Part shown: positions 19,969 to 28,881 of the stretch, one piece after another
Position numbering within the stretch: the first letter of the stretch is position 1
Layout of the letters: the number at the start of each line of letters is the position of its first letter
Assembly: GCA_040222855.1 (NCBI GenBank)
Contig: JAVKCD010000025.1
Location: 434,001-498,000, forward strand
DNA: 64,000 nucleotides
Source of the DNA: Phycisphaeraceae bacterium
GTDB taxonomy: Bacteria > Planctomycetota > Phycisphaerae > Phycisphaerales > Phycisphaeraceae
Reading direction: 5' to 3'
The notes under the pieces: model-generated
The model's input: the letters and a program-made list of their open reading frames with translations, nothing else
Database searches by the model: none
What the model was told of the DNA's origin: nothing
Position numbers and translations under genes: made by a program

Positions 19969-21495
19969 TTGCTCCTGCTGCAGTTTAAACGAGCCGAGAT
20001 GGCCCTTGCGGACGGACGCCTGGATGAGGCTTGGCGGATCGTCAGCCTTCCGCGAGTCCGTGAGCATCGGCGCGGTCAGGCTTTGTTGGGTCGGCTCGTT
20101 GAGGCCTGGCTGGGTCGGGCCAGTGAGCATCTGGACCATGGTCGACTCGAACAAGCGATGCAGGATTACCGGCGAGCCGGGGCCATCGAGAGCGATGCCC
20201 CGGCAGTCGCTGCGTTGGGGGACCGGGTCCGACAGGCGATCCGTGAACGAGACCAGAAGGCAGAGCGTGAGGGATCGGCCCTGCGTCATGCTGCGGATCG
20301 GATCGCGGCGGGGGCGTGGTCTTCAGCGCATCGGATTCTGCATGGGTTTGGTGATTCCAACGGGCAGGCGGCGAGCCTGATGCGCGACCTGAGTGCACGA
20401 GCGTCGGGCTTTGAGCGTGATCGGCAGGCGGCTGAGGCTGCGCTGGAGCGGAACGATTGGGCCACGGCAGCGGGATTGATTGCTCGGCTACGAGGGCTGC
20501 GTGCGGAGGATGGGGCGATTGAAGTCCTTCGTCAGCGGCTAGTTCGCGGGGGTGGGCGTGATCTTGAAGCGGCCTTGAACGCGTCGCGGACGACTCAGGC
20601 CGATGCGTTGGCGAGTGTGTTGCGAGCGGTGGTGCGGCCAACCGATGGTGAGGTTGTGGCGCTTGATGTGGTCGAAGCGCTTCGACGCACGCGGATAAGT
20701 CTGGTTGAGGGGCGAGTCGGCGAGGCGGCGGATCATGCGGCCCGGGCGGCTGGCCTGATGCCTGAGGCAGGTTGGATCGGACAGATGGGTCAGGAGCTTC
20801 GTGAGGTAACCGTGACGTTGCAGCGTGTTGGTGTGGGGCCGTTAGCGGGCTTTGCTGCAGGGGATGCGGAGTATCGAGGTGAGGCAGAGACGGCGGAACT
20901 GCCGACGCGGGCGCTGGCTGCGGCCCCGGTCGAGCGAACGACAGCAGAGTTGGGTGGCGTGGAGGTGTTGTCGATCGATGGCGTGGGGGCGTATGTCCTG
21001 TGTCGTGGGGGTCGGACAGTGGTGGGGCCTGCGTTGAAATCGGGGGTCGATCTGCCGGTCGTGACGAATCCATCGGCTGGGATGATGACGTTCTCTCGGG
21101 AGGGCGAGGGGTATACGCTTGAGGTCGAAGGGGAAGGGCGGGCGCGCCCGGTGCGGGATGGCGAGCGGATCACGTTTGCCCCCGGGACGCGGCTGCGGTT
21201 TGATCAGCCGCACCCCGCGAGCGGCAGTGCGACGGTGGCGTTGTTGCGGGGTCGTGTGTCGGGTTCGGATGCGCGGCAGGCGATCCTGATGGATGGTCAG
21301 TTTGTGATTGGAGCGGGGGCGCAGGCGCATGTAAGGATCGACACGCTGGAGAGATCGCTGGTTGTCTTTGCCCGGCCTGATGGGTTGTTTGTGAAAAGAC
21401 TGGGTGAGAGTCAGGAAGGGGTGCAACGATTGGCGTCGGATACGTCCATCGAACAGGATGGTTTGCGGATGCGACTGGAAACGCTCTCAACCTAA
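19969..21495 (+). CDS. FHA-like signalling protein with helical repeats
   Basis: A 508-residue soluble protein. Residues 1-330 are helical with TPR-like alternation (RAEMALADGRLDEAWRIV, then YRRAGAIESDAPAVAALG). The C-terminal part carries two beta-rich segments resembling FHA domains: one with GVGAYVLCRGGRTVVGPALK followed by SREGEGYTLEVEG, another with ILMDGQFVIGAGAQAHVRI. FHA domains bind phosphothreonine, which fits the kinase gene 27 bp downstream. The FHA call is by pattern only and key residues are degenerate. The TTG at 19969 has a strong GGAGG six bases upstream; a GTG at 19915 is the alternative. Probable partner or substrate of the kinase. Confidence 0.72.
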   Translation: MLLLQFKRAEMALADGRLDEAWRIVSLPRVREHRRGQALLGRLVEAWLGRASEHLDHGRLEQAMQDYRRAGAIESDAPAVAALGDRVRQAIRERDQKAEREGSALRHAADRIAAGAWSSAHRILHGFGDSNGQAASLMRDLSARASGFERDRQAAEAALERNDWATAAGLIARLRGLRAEDGAIEVLRQRLVRGGGRDLEAALNASRTTQADALASVLRAVVRPTDGEVVALDVVEALRRTRISLVEGRVGEAADHAARAAGLMPEAGWIGQMGQELREVTVTLQRVGVGPLAGFAAGDAEYRGEAETAELPTRALAAAPVERTTAELGGVEVLSIDGVGAYVLCRGGRTVVGPALKSGVDLPVVTNPSAGMMTFSREGEGYTLEVEGEGRARPVRDGERITFAPGTRLRFDQPHPASGSATVALLRGRVSGSDARQAILMDGQFVIGAGAQAHVRIDTLERSLVVFARPDGLFVKRLGESQEGVQRLASDTSIEQDGLRMRLETLST

Positions 21496-21522
21496 GACGG
21501 AACGCCAGGAGCAGGGACGGCC

Positions 21523-24180
21523 ATGAACAGCACGCTGAACAACCAAGGGTTCCGTTACCAGTCGGGCGAGCGCCCGCTGGAGGGGTACACGATCAAGCGG
21601 GCGGCGGGGCGAGGTGGATTTGGTGAGGTTTATTACGCGGTGTCTGACTCGGGGCGAGAGGTGGCGCTCAAGGCGGTGCAGGGGTTTGCGGATATCGAGC
21701 TGCGAGGGATCGCACAGTGCATGAATCTCAAGAGCCCGCACCTGGTGTCGATCTTTGATGTTCGGACCAATGATCAGGGCGTACCGTTTGTGATCATGGA
21801 GTATGTGGCGGGGCCGAATCTGCGGCAGTTGATTGATGAGAACCCTTCGGGACTGGGTGAGCAGAAGACGGCGTTCTTCCTGCGCGAGATCGGCAAGGGA
21901 CTGGCGTATCTTCACGACAGCGGCATCGTTCACCGTGATCTGAAACCGGGCAATATTTTTTATGACGAGGGGTACGTGAAGATCGGGGATTACGGTCTGG
22001 CGAAGGCGATGGCGGCGAGCCCGCAGCAGAGTCAGACGGTGACGGTGGGGACGGTTCATTATATGGCGCCGGAGATCGGCGCGGGACGTTATGACCGGGG
22101 GATTGATATTTATGCGTTGGGGGTGCTGGTCTATGAGATGCTGACAGGGCAGGTGCCATTTTTCGGATCGTCGCCGGCGGAAATCCTGATGAAGCATCTG
22201 GGGACGAAGGTTGATTCTTCGAGTCTGCCGGCACCGTTTGATCGCGTGGTCGCGCGGGCGATGGCGAAGGACCCGGCGGAGCGATATCAGGATGTGCGGG
22301 CAATGGTGGAGGATGTTTTTGGTTCGGATCACATCCGGCAATCGGTTTCGGCTTATGGGGCTGAGGACCTGACGGTCTACGCCCGGCGTGCGGCGGAGAA
22401 GGTTGGCGGTGGCGCTTCGGGTGGCGAGGGGTTGTCGGACCTGCCGGATTCGTCGAACCCGGATACGTGGCAGGTCGCTCGTGCGGCTGAGGTGACTCGG
22501 CGCGTGACCGATGGCCTCGGTGGCGTGGTGGGCGCGCCGCCTACGCCGGTGCAACGAGGGTTTGTCGACATCGATGAGGGTCGTGACCCGATTGGTTCGG
22601 TGCAGCGTCTGGTGCTGAGTCTGATGACTCTGGTGGTGCTGGCGGGTGGTGCGACGGCATTGCTTGGTGATGAGATGCTGCAGCCAGTGCTGTTTATGGC
22701 GACGGTATCGCTGGCGTTCGGGCAGTGGTTCGGGCTGTGGCGTGCTCAGCGGTGGCTGGGGGACCGGTTGTCGGGTGAGTGGCTGCTCGAGCGGATTGGC
22801 TACGGGTCGTTGGCGGCGGCGATGTCAGGCGGGATGGTCTTCCCGTTTGTGGTTTGGTTCTCGCCAGCGACGGAAGAACTCATGTCGCTGTGGTTCGGGA
22901 CTGTGGCAGCGTTGTTTGTGATGGGCTCTTACGGCGCATCTTCTGCGGCACGGACGCAACGGATTTCGCTGGTGCGTGCGTTGGGGGCGTTTCTGGTCAC
23001 CTGGGTCGTGGTGAGCATCATGGGGGAACCGGAGGTTGGACTGATTGCGGGAGTGACGGCAGCGGCGGTGGCGCTGGCGTTTCGGGTGAAGGTGCCGTTT
23101 GATCCAGCGGCTTCGCAGGTCGCTTATCCGCGAACGGCGGTCGATCGTGCGGTGGCGGAGGAGCGGTCTCGCATTGGGCAGCGTTCGCAGAAGGAACCGG
23201 AGCGGATCGAGAAACGGGCTGAGTACCGTGATGCGCCCTCGACCGGGCCGGGACCGGTTGGGTTAGCTGTTCCGACTGGGGAGGACCCGATCATCGATCA
23301 TGATGATGAGGGTCGTCCGGTGCGTCTATCGCCTAGGTCGCGTTTGCTGGCGCTGATCTTCGTGGCGGCTCCGATGACGATGGTGCCGATTTTCGGGTTG
23401 CATCGTTTCTATGCGGGCAAGATCGGCACGGGCATCCTGTGGCTTTTGACCGGTGGGTTATTTGGGATCGGCCAGCTCATCGACGGGTTGTTCATCGTGG
23501 CGGGGCATTTTGAGGATAGTCAGGATCGCCGTATCAGGACGTGGTGGCCGGGCGGGCGGCATGCTGTGCGTCGTGAGATGGCATCGGCGAAGAATCGATC
23601 CGGGGAGGTTGCGTCAACAGGGTCTCGGTGGACGCCAGCGGATTATGTTGGTTCTGCGGTGTCTGCGATTCTGGGGTTGTTTGCTTATGTGACGCTGCTG
23701 GCTTCGGCGGCGGTGGCGGCGGTGTGGCTGTTTGGCCTGCCGTATGCGGTGTCGGCATTTGATCCTGCTCTCGACATGGATGGTCTGGCGTTTGATCTGT
23801 TTGGGAACTCGGACTGGCAGCAGAGGATTCTGGCGATGGTTCCGCCTGTGTTGATCACGTTGTTGCTGGCGGGGGTCACGCTGCTGACGCTGGCCCGTCG
23901 GTTTTACGGTGTTGGGCACATGATTCGGGGGATTCTTGGTGTGGCGATGATCAGTCTGGCGGTCCTCCCGGCGGCGGATCTGTTTGGGCAGCCGAGTAAC
24001 ACAGAGTCGATCTGGCTGGGCGTGGCGCAGCGCGTATCTGAGCATCATGTTCCTGATGCGGTGTTCTTTTTCTTCCAGTCGATGTCGCTGCCGGAGTTGG
24101 TGATTGCCCAGGTGTTCGTGCTGATCGGCGTGTTGTTTATTGTGTGGCCGGCACGACAGCTAGTGGAGGTAGGGCGATGA
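21523..24180 (+). CDS. Hanks-type Ser/Thr kinase with TM2 domain
   Basis: An 885-residue membrane kinase. The catalytic domain spans about residues 20-290: GRGGFG P-loop at 29-34, Lys50, HRDLKPGN with catalytic Asp139, DYG (for DFG) at 156-158 and APE at 182-184, so it looks active. Membrane helices follow from about 365 to 530. A TM2 domain with [20 protein letters not shown] and [10 protein letters not shown] lies at about 605-665, and further helices occur near 710-880. The kinase end would be cytoplasmic. It overlaps the next gene by 4 bp (ATGA) and sits 27 bp after the FHA-like gene. Phosphorylation of that protein or of the downstream sigma factor is a reasonable inference. Confidence 0.92.
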   Translation: MNSTLNNQGFRYQSGERPLEGYTIKRAAGRGGFGEVYYAVSDSGREVALKAVQGFADIELRGIAQCMNLKSPHLVSIFDVRTNDQGVPFVIMEYVAGPNLRQLIDENPSGLGEQKTAFFLREIGKGLAYLHDSGIVHRDLKPGNIFYDEGYVKIGDYGLAKAMAASPQQSQTVTVGTVHYMAPEIGAGRYDRGIDIYALGVLVYEMLTGQVPFFGSSPAEILMKHLGTKVDSSSLPAPFDRVVARAMAKDPAERYQDVRAMVEDVFGSDHIRQSVSAYGAEDLTVYARRAAEKVGGGASGGEGLSDLPDSSNPDTWQVARAAEVTRRVTDGLGGVVGAPPTPVQRGFVDIDEGRDPIGSVQRLVLSLMTLVVLAGGATALLGDEMLQPVLFMATVSLAFGQWFGLWRAQRWLGDRLSGEWLLERIGYGSLAAAMSGGMVFPFVVWFSPATEELMSLWFGTVAALFVMGSYGASSAARTQRISLVRALGAFLVTWVVVSIMGEPEVGLIAGVTAAAVALAFRVKVPFDPAASQVAYPRTAVDRAVAEERSRIGQRSQKEPERIEKRAEYRDAPSTGPGPVGLAVPTGEDPIIDHDDEGRPVRLSPRSRLLALIFVAAPMTMVPIFGLHRFYAGKIGTGILWLLTGGLFGIGQLIDGLFIVAGHFEDSQDRRIRTWWPGGRHAVRREMASAKNRSGEVASTGSRWTPADYVGSAVSAILGLFAYVTLLASAAVAAVWLFGLPYAVSAFDPALDMDGLAFDLFGNSDWQQRILAMVPPVLITLLLAGVTLLTLARRFYGVGHMIRGILGVAMISLAVLPAADLFGQPSNTESIWLGVAQRVSEHHVPDAVFFFFQSMSLPELVIAQVFVLIGVLFIVWPARQLVEVGR

Positions 24181-25481
24181 TGACCTTGATGCAAGTCCTT
24201 GTCCCCGCGATCGGTGGTTTGATCCTAGTCTTTGCCGTGGTCATCGTGATCGGTGTGGTGGTGTCGATAGTGTTTGCGGGCGGTCGTGGACAGGGTTCGC
24301 AGGTGATGCGGTTTCTGCTGGGTGTGGTGGCGTTTCTCGTGAGCCTGAGTGTTGTTGGCGTGATGGTCGGGGTGTTGTTGCCAGCTCTGGGCATTGAGGT
24401 TCGGGATCAGGGTAACGTCAATCGAGTTGCGACACTTTCTTCCGAGGCTTCCTCTCAGAGACTTGGCGAAAGGGATTCGAGATCTGGTGAAACAACACGT
24501 GGGAGTGCCTGGGACCCGGTGGTGGATGCGAGTTTTGAGGTGTGGCCGCACGCGACGGAGGCGGCCGCGCTGCGGGCGCTCGGGCGGCGGGTCTCGCCCC
24601 GGATGGCGGGTGAGTTGGGGCTGGAGTCGGGGGCGTTGGTCCGGATCAACCCCGTGGAGGAGGGGCCGGGGTTAAGGACGATTCAAGGACTGGATAGGGC
24701 GGCTAAAGAGTTTGCGGGGGCGCTTGGTCGCGTGGAGCCCTGGCGATGGCAAACCCGAGTGGTGTTGGGTCATCCTCGGGATGATGGGACGCCTACGTTG
24801 GTGTTTCGAGGGCGGGTCACGGAGGAGACGTTTGCGGGGACCACGCTGCCGTCGCTGCGGACGTTCGGGGCGATCATCGAGCGAGATCACGTGAAAGTGG
24901 CCGAGGTGGCGTCTTTTGTGGATGCGGCCTGGGTGATGCCGACTGCGGGTGATGGCTTACGCGTCATCGGCGAGGTGGGCGAGGCGCAGCGGCTGCGAGG
25001 GGTGTACCGGACCCATGATCTGGCGGACTCGCCAGCCTCGGCACGTCGGATGGCTTTGGAGGCAGCGGCGGATGATCTGGCGGATCGATACGCGGCGAGT
25101 CGAGAGACGCTGCCGAAGTTAAGGAGTCGAGTTCTGGAGACGCTGTTGGATGAACCGCAGTTGCAGTTGAGGTCGCTGACGCAGGAGATCAGTCGGCCGT
25201 ATGGCGAGTTGTACCGGACAGCGACAGATCTGGAGTTCCCGATGGATCGGCTGACTCGGATGGCCAGTGAACTGGAGATGAAGCTCCTGGAGCGCGAGCA
25301 GACGGTTACGGGGACCTGGGCTGCGGTGGTCGGGGTGATCGCGGCGATCGTGCTGGCGTATCTGGTTTTGAGCATTGCCACACAGGGTTACTACACTTAC
25401 ACGCTGGCGATCGCGGGGTTGCTGGGAGCGGGGATCGTGATTGTTCTGACCACGCTTTGGCTGAGTTATTCAGCGGCCTAA
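24177..25481 (+). CDS. Predicted membrane protein of the kinase-sigma block
   Basis: A 434-residue protein with two N-terminal membrane helices (about residues 5-35 and 45-70), a long hydrophilic domain of mixed structure and two C-terminal helices (about 375-430). I recognise no family. The hydrophilic part holds a segment rich in Arg, Ala and Leu near 250-350 that is probably helical. The ATG at 24177 overlaps the kinase stop and follows GGAGG, so the two genes are translationally coupled and their products may work in one complex. It is followed by the sigma factor after 32 bp. An adaptor or receptor role is speculative. Confidence 0.75.
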   Translation: MMTLMQVLVPAIGGLILVFAVVIVIGVVVSIVFAGGRGQGSQVMRFLLGVVAFLVSLSVVGVMVGVLLPALGIEVRDQGNVNRVATLSSEASSQRLGERDSRSGETTRGSAWDPVVDASFEVWPHATEAAALRALGRRVSPRMAGELGLESGALVRINPVEEGPGLRTIQGLDRAAKEFAGALGRVEPWRWQTRVVLGHPRDDGTPTLVFRGRVTEETFAGTTLPSLRTFGAIIERDHVKVAEVASFVDAAWVMPTAGDGLRVIGEVGEAQRLRGVYRTHDLADSPASARRMALEAAADDLADRYAASRETLPKLRSRVLETLLDEPQLQLRSLTQEISRPYGELYRTATDLEFPMDRLTRMASELEMKLLEREQTVTGTWAAVVGVIAAIVLAYLVLSIATQGYYTYTLAIAGLLGAGIVIVLTTLWLSYSAA

Positions 25482-25513
25482 TCAACCCAACACCTTGCAC
25501 GGAAGTCCGCTCC

Positions 25514-26410
25514 ATGCCCGGTCTCAATGAGAGTGATCGTCAACTACTGGATGGGGTGCGTGCGCGTGATCCGGATGCCTGGCAGCAACTGGTGGATCGG
25601 TATCACGGGCGTCTGCTGGCGTTTGCGCGGCGGCATGGACCTCGGCCGGGGGATGCTGAGGACTTGGTGCAGGAGGCGTTCATTGGTTTTCTGACGGGAC
25701 TCGATAACTTCCGGGAGGAAGCGAGCCTGGAAACTTATCTGTTCACGATCTTGCGGCGGCGGATGATCGACGCGAGGCGGTCGCGGCGCGTGCCGTTGTG
25801 TGAGGCGTCGCTGCGAACCGATGACGAGGGGAGTCCGATCTCGCGGGCGGAGGGGGCGGAGATGACTGCCTCATGGTACGTCCGCAAGGACGAGAACCGG
25901 GAAGCGCTGCGGGGTGCTCTGGCCAAAGGCTTGGAGCAACTCGTGGCGAAGTACCGGGACACGCTGAACTTCAGAGAGTTGATGATCGTCGAGGCGGTCT
26001 TTTACGCGCAGCTCAAGAACCGAGAGGTGGCGGAGCTGGTCGAGGGGGCGAGTTCTTCGCATGTGGCGGTCATCAAGCATCGGGCGATCGACACGATCCG
26101 GCAGGGTGTGGTGGAGATGCTGAAGGATGAGGGGGCGGCCGGGCTAATCGGGGAGGCGGGTGACCTGCTAACCGAAGTGTGGGAGGCCACGCGGCCCAGT
26201 TGTCCCAAGCGGAATACGTTGGGGGCCGAGTTGCTGGGCACGCTGGAGCCAGCGTGGTCGGCATACATCACGTTTCACGTGGATCGGCTGGGGTGTGCGA
26301 TGTGCCGGGCCAACCGGGACGACCTGCGCGAGGCGACAGCAGACCCGACGGCGAGCGTGGTGCGGCATCGCATTCTGGAGAGCACCATCGGCTTTCTCCG
26401 GAAGGGTTGA
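25514..26410 (+). CDS. ECF-like sigma factor with Cys-containing C-terminal extension
   Basis: A 298-residue sigma-70 family factor. Region 2 is clear: DAWQQLVDRYHGRLLAFARR, then DAEDLVQEAFIGFL and a FREEASLETYLFTILRRRMID segment that contacts the -10 element. Region 4 is weaker, around LNFRELMIVEAVFYAQLKNREVAEL and SSSHVAVIKHRAIDTIR. The last 100 residues exceed a standard ECF factor (about 180-200) and contain His255-x5-Cys261-x2-Cys264, similar to zinc-binding anti-sigma motifs; such extensions are known in planctomycete sigma factors linked to kinases. It ends the five-gene block, 32 bp after the membrane gene. The start is the ATG at 25514. Confidence 0.9.
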   Translation: MPGLNESDRQLLDGVRARDPDAWQQLVDRYHGRLLAFARRHGPRPGDAEDLVQEAFIGFLTGLDNFREEASLETYLFTILRRRMIDARRSRRVPLCEASLRTDDEGSPISRAEGAEMTASWYVRKDENREALRGALAKGLEQLVAKYRDTLNFRELMIVEAVFYAQLKNREVAELVEGASSSHVAVIKHRAIDTIRQGVVEMLKDEGAAGLIGEAGDLLTEVWEATRPSCPKRNTLGAELLGTLEPAWSAYITFHVDRLGCAMCRANRDDLREATADPTASVVRHRILESTIGFLRKG

Positions 26411-26412
26411 AG

Positions 26413-26441
26413 GGGACAATCCACTGGAGCAATGCTATACT
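26413..26441 (+). promoter_or_regulatory. Putative feoAB promoter
   Basis: A -10 box TATACT at 26436-26441 lies 17 bp downstream of GGGACA at 26413-26418 (four of six bases match the -35 consensus). Transcription would start near 26448, giving a short leader before the feoA ATG at 26474. No experimental support; spacing and proximity are the evidence. Confidence 0.55.
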
Positions 26442-26457
26442 GCGACTCAGTTGCAGT
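26439..26457. promoter_or_regulatory. 19-bp dyad over the feoAB start site, candidate iron-regulator operator
   Basis: Arms ACTGCGACT and AGTTGCAGT around a central C match at eight of nine positions. It overlaps the -10 box and the predicted start point. The 7-1-7 layout with TGC...GCA ends resembles Fur-like operators seen in other bacteria. No regulator gene is in the window, so the binding protein is unassigned. Confidence 0.55.
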
Positions 26458-26473
26458 TAGAGGAGCCCTTCCG

Positions 26474-26797
26474 ATGGCCGACATTGTAGTTGCAGATGTG
26501 GTTAAGCCGCAGATTCTGACGTTGGATGCGCTGCGACGGGGTTCCTGCGCGACGATCCGGTCGGTGCAGGCGGGTCCGTTTGACTCCGAGCGTCTGAAAG
26601 CGATGGGGCTTTGTTCCGGACGCCGGGTTACGGTGCTCAAGCCGGGGCAGCCGATGATTGTGACGGTGATGGGGACGCGGATCGGGCTCGACCGGAATCT
26701 TGCAAGGTTCGTGGAGTTGGTGCCAGCGGAGTTGGATGGGGCGTGCTGCATGGACCCGCTGGATGGTGAAGTGGAGCGATCGGAGCCGCCAGCGTGA
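26474..26797 (+). CDS. feoA: Ferrous iron transport protein FeoA
   Basis: A 107-residue cytoplasmic SH3-like protein that partners FeoB for Fe(II) uptake. The core ATIRSVQAGPFDSERLKAMGL and GRRVTVLKPGQPMIVTVMGTRIGL segments match FeoA, ending ARFVELVPAEL. About 15 residues at the N-terminus and 20 at the C-terminus extend beyond the usual 75-85. The ATG at 26474 follows AGGAG nine bases upstream. It overlaps feoB by 4 bp (GTGA), so they are coupled. A dyad sits on its promoter. Confidence 0.92.
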   Translation: MADIVVADVVKPQILTLDALRRGSCATIRSVQAGPFDSERLKAMGLCSGRRVTVLKPGQPMIVTVMGTRIGLDRNLARFVELVPAELDGACCMDPLDGEVERSEPPA

Positions 26798-28839
26798 CGA
26801 CGATTTCACTGCCCGTCCGGCCATCGCCCTTGTCAGGCCCGACGGGGCCTCGAATTGTGCTGCTGGGCAACCCGAATGCGGGAAAGACGACGCTGTTTAA
26901 TCGCCTGACGGGCCTGCGGGCCAAGACGGCGAACTTCCCGGGTACGACCATCGAGCGTCGGATCGGAGCGGTACGTCTTGGCTCTGAAGATGTGATCATC
27001 GAGGACCTGCCGGGGTTGTATGCGCTCAACGCGGGCAATCCTGAGGAACGGCTCGCCGCAGCGGTGCTCCATGGCGACCTGGATGGTCGTCCCAAGCCGG
27101 AACTGGTGGTGGTGGTTCTCGATGCGACCAACCTGGCGCGCAACCTCTATCTCGCTGGGCAGGCCCGACAAGCGGGGGTGCCGATGGTGGTGGCGCTCAA
27201 CATGGTTGATCTTGCTCAGGCCAGCGGCATTGAGCTTGATCTCGATGCGCTCTCAGGGGAGTTGGACGCGCCGGTTGTGCCGGTTTCGGCGCGAACCGGA
27301 GAGGGTATCGACCGGCTGCTGAGCACACTGGCCGAGACGTTCGCTGAGGAACGAGTCGACCGGCCGGTTCCGGTTGATCTCGAGGCGTGCACGAGTTGCT
27401 CGGGCTGCCCGCATGGCGCGCGGTTTGACTGGGCCGAGCGGGTGGACCACAAGGTCTCGCATCGTCCGACGCTTTCGGCGCGTTGGACGGACCTGATTGA
27501 TCGGGTGGTGACGCATACCTATGTCGGGCCGGGCGTGTTTGCGCTGGTGATGGCGGGGTTGTTCACGACGCTGTTTGTGATCGCGGACACGCCGATGGGG
27601 TGGATCGAGTCGTTGTTTGGTTCGCTCGGTGAGGGTGTTGGGGCGGTGCTGCCGGACGGGTATTTCAAGAGTCTTATCGTGGATGGCGTCATCGGCGGAG
27701 TGGGTGGGGTTCTGGTGTTTCTGCCTCAGATTCTGCTGTTGTTTTTCCTGCTGAGCCTGCTTGAGGACACGGGTTATCTCGCGCGGGCAGCGTTCGTGAT
27801 GGACCGATGGTTCCGGAAGATGGGTCTTCCCGGTCGGGCGTTTGTACCGATGCTGTCGGCACATGCGTGTGCGATTCCAGCGATCATGTCGACGAAGGTG
27901 ATTGAGAGCCGGCGCGATCGGCTGATCACGATCCTGATCATCCCGCTGCTGACCTGTGCGGCTCGGCTGCCGGTGTATGCCATGGTGATCGGGTTGCTGT
28001 TTCCCGATGATTTCCTGATGGCTGGCCTGCTGATGACCGGAGCGTACGGTCTGGGGATCGTGGCGGCGTTGGCGGCTGCTTTTGTGATGCGGCACTCGAT
28101 CCTGCGTGGGCGGCCGGAGTCGCTGGTGCTGGAGCTGCCGACGTACAAGCTGCCGAGCCTGCGGAATGCACTGATGACGGCGTATGACCGGGGCATGGTG
28201 TTTCTCAAGCGGGCGGGCTCAGTGATCATGGTGATCGCGCTGGTGATGTGGGCGATGGCGACGTTCCCCGCCTTGCCTGAGGATCGCCTGATGGAGGTGG
28301 CCTCGCCCGCAGATCAGGCTCGACTCGTTGAGTTGGCCGCGTTGGAGACACTTCCGGCGACAGATGCCGACATGTTGGAGGCGATCCAGGCCGAGCGTGA
28401 CGGGTTGTACAACAGCTATGCGGTGGCTCACTCGGTGGCCGGGCGGATGGGCAAGCTCGCCGAGCCGATCTTCGCCCCGCTGGGTTTCGACTGGAAGATC
28501 AACATCGGCGTGATCAGCTCGTTTGCGGCGCGCGAGGTCATCGTCTCGACGCTCGGCATCGTGTACGGGTTGGGTGATGATGCGGAGGACGAGGTGGCGC
28601 TGCGGACCGTGCTGGCGCAGCAGACTCATCCGGATGGTTCGCCGGTGTTCACGACGGCGCTGTGCCTGAGTCTGCTGGTGTTCTATGTTTTGGCAATGCA
28701 GTGCCTGCCGACGCAAGCGATCACCAAGCGTGAAACCGGATCGTGGGGTTGGGCGGTCTTCCAACTCGGCTATATGACCGTGCTGGCGTACACCGCTGCG
28801 ATGGTGACCTACCAGACGGCTGCTGCACTCGGGTACTGA
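26794..28839 (+). CDS. feoB: Ferrous iron transporter FeoB
   Basis: Fe(II) permease of 681 residues with an N-terminal G domain: P-loop GNPNAGKT at 25-32, EDLPG near 67-70, and NMVD near 135. Membrane helices begin after about residue 240, with the two gate regions near GYLARAAFVMDRWFRKMGLPGRAF and NIGVISSFAAREVIVSTLG. Between the G domain and the membrane part lies Cys199-x2-Cys202-x2-Cys205-Pro-His207, a possible metal or redox site not found in E. coli FeoB. The start is GTG, overlapping feoA. It is shorter than E. coli FeoB (773) but within the family range. Confidence 0.96.
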   Translation: MTTISLPVRPSPLSGPTGPRIVLLGNPNAGKTTLFNRLTGLRAKTANFPGTTIERRIGAVRLGSEDVIIEDLPGLYALNAGNPEERLAAAVLHGDLDGRPKPELVVVVLDATNLARNLYLAGQARQAGVPMVVALNMVDLAQASGIELDLDALSGELDAPVVPVSARTGEGIDRLLSTLAETFAEERVDRPVPVDLEACTSCSGCPHGARFDWAERVDHKVSHRPTLSARWTDLIDRVVTHTYVGPGVFALVMAGLFTTLFVIADTPMGWIESLFGSLGEGVGAVLPDGYFKSLIVDGVIGGVGGVLVFLPQILLLFFLLSLLEDTGYLARAAFVMDRWFRKMGLPGRAFVPMLSAHACAIPAIMSTKVIESRRDRLITILIIPLLTCAARLPVYAMVIGLLFPDDFLMAGLLMTGAYGLGIVAALAAAFVMRHSILRGRPESLVLELPTYKLPSLRNALMTAYDRGMVFLKRAGSVIMVIALVMWAMATFPALPEDRLMEVASPADQARLVELAALETLPATDADMLEAIQAERDGLYNSYAVAHSVAGRMGKLAEPIFAPLGFDWKINIGVISSFAAREVIVSTLGIVYGLGDDAEDEVALRTVLAQQTHPDGSPVFTTALCLSLLVFYVLAMQCLPTQAITKRETGSWGWAVFQLGYMTVLAYTAAMVTYQTAAALGY

Positions 28840-28881
28840 CCAGGCCCGGCAATGGGGGGCACGGGGCGGTAGACTCCCTCC

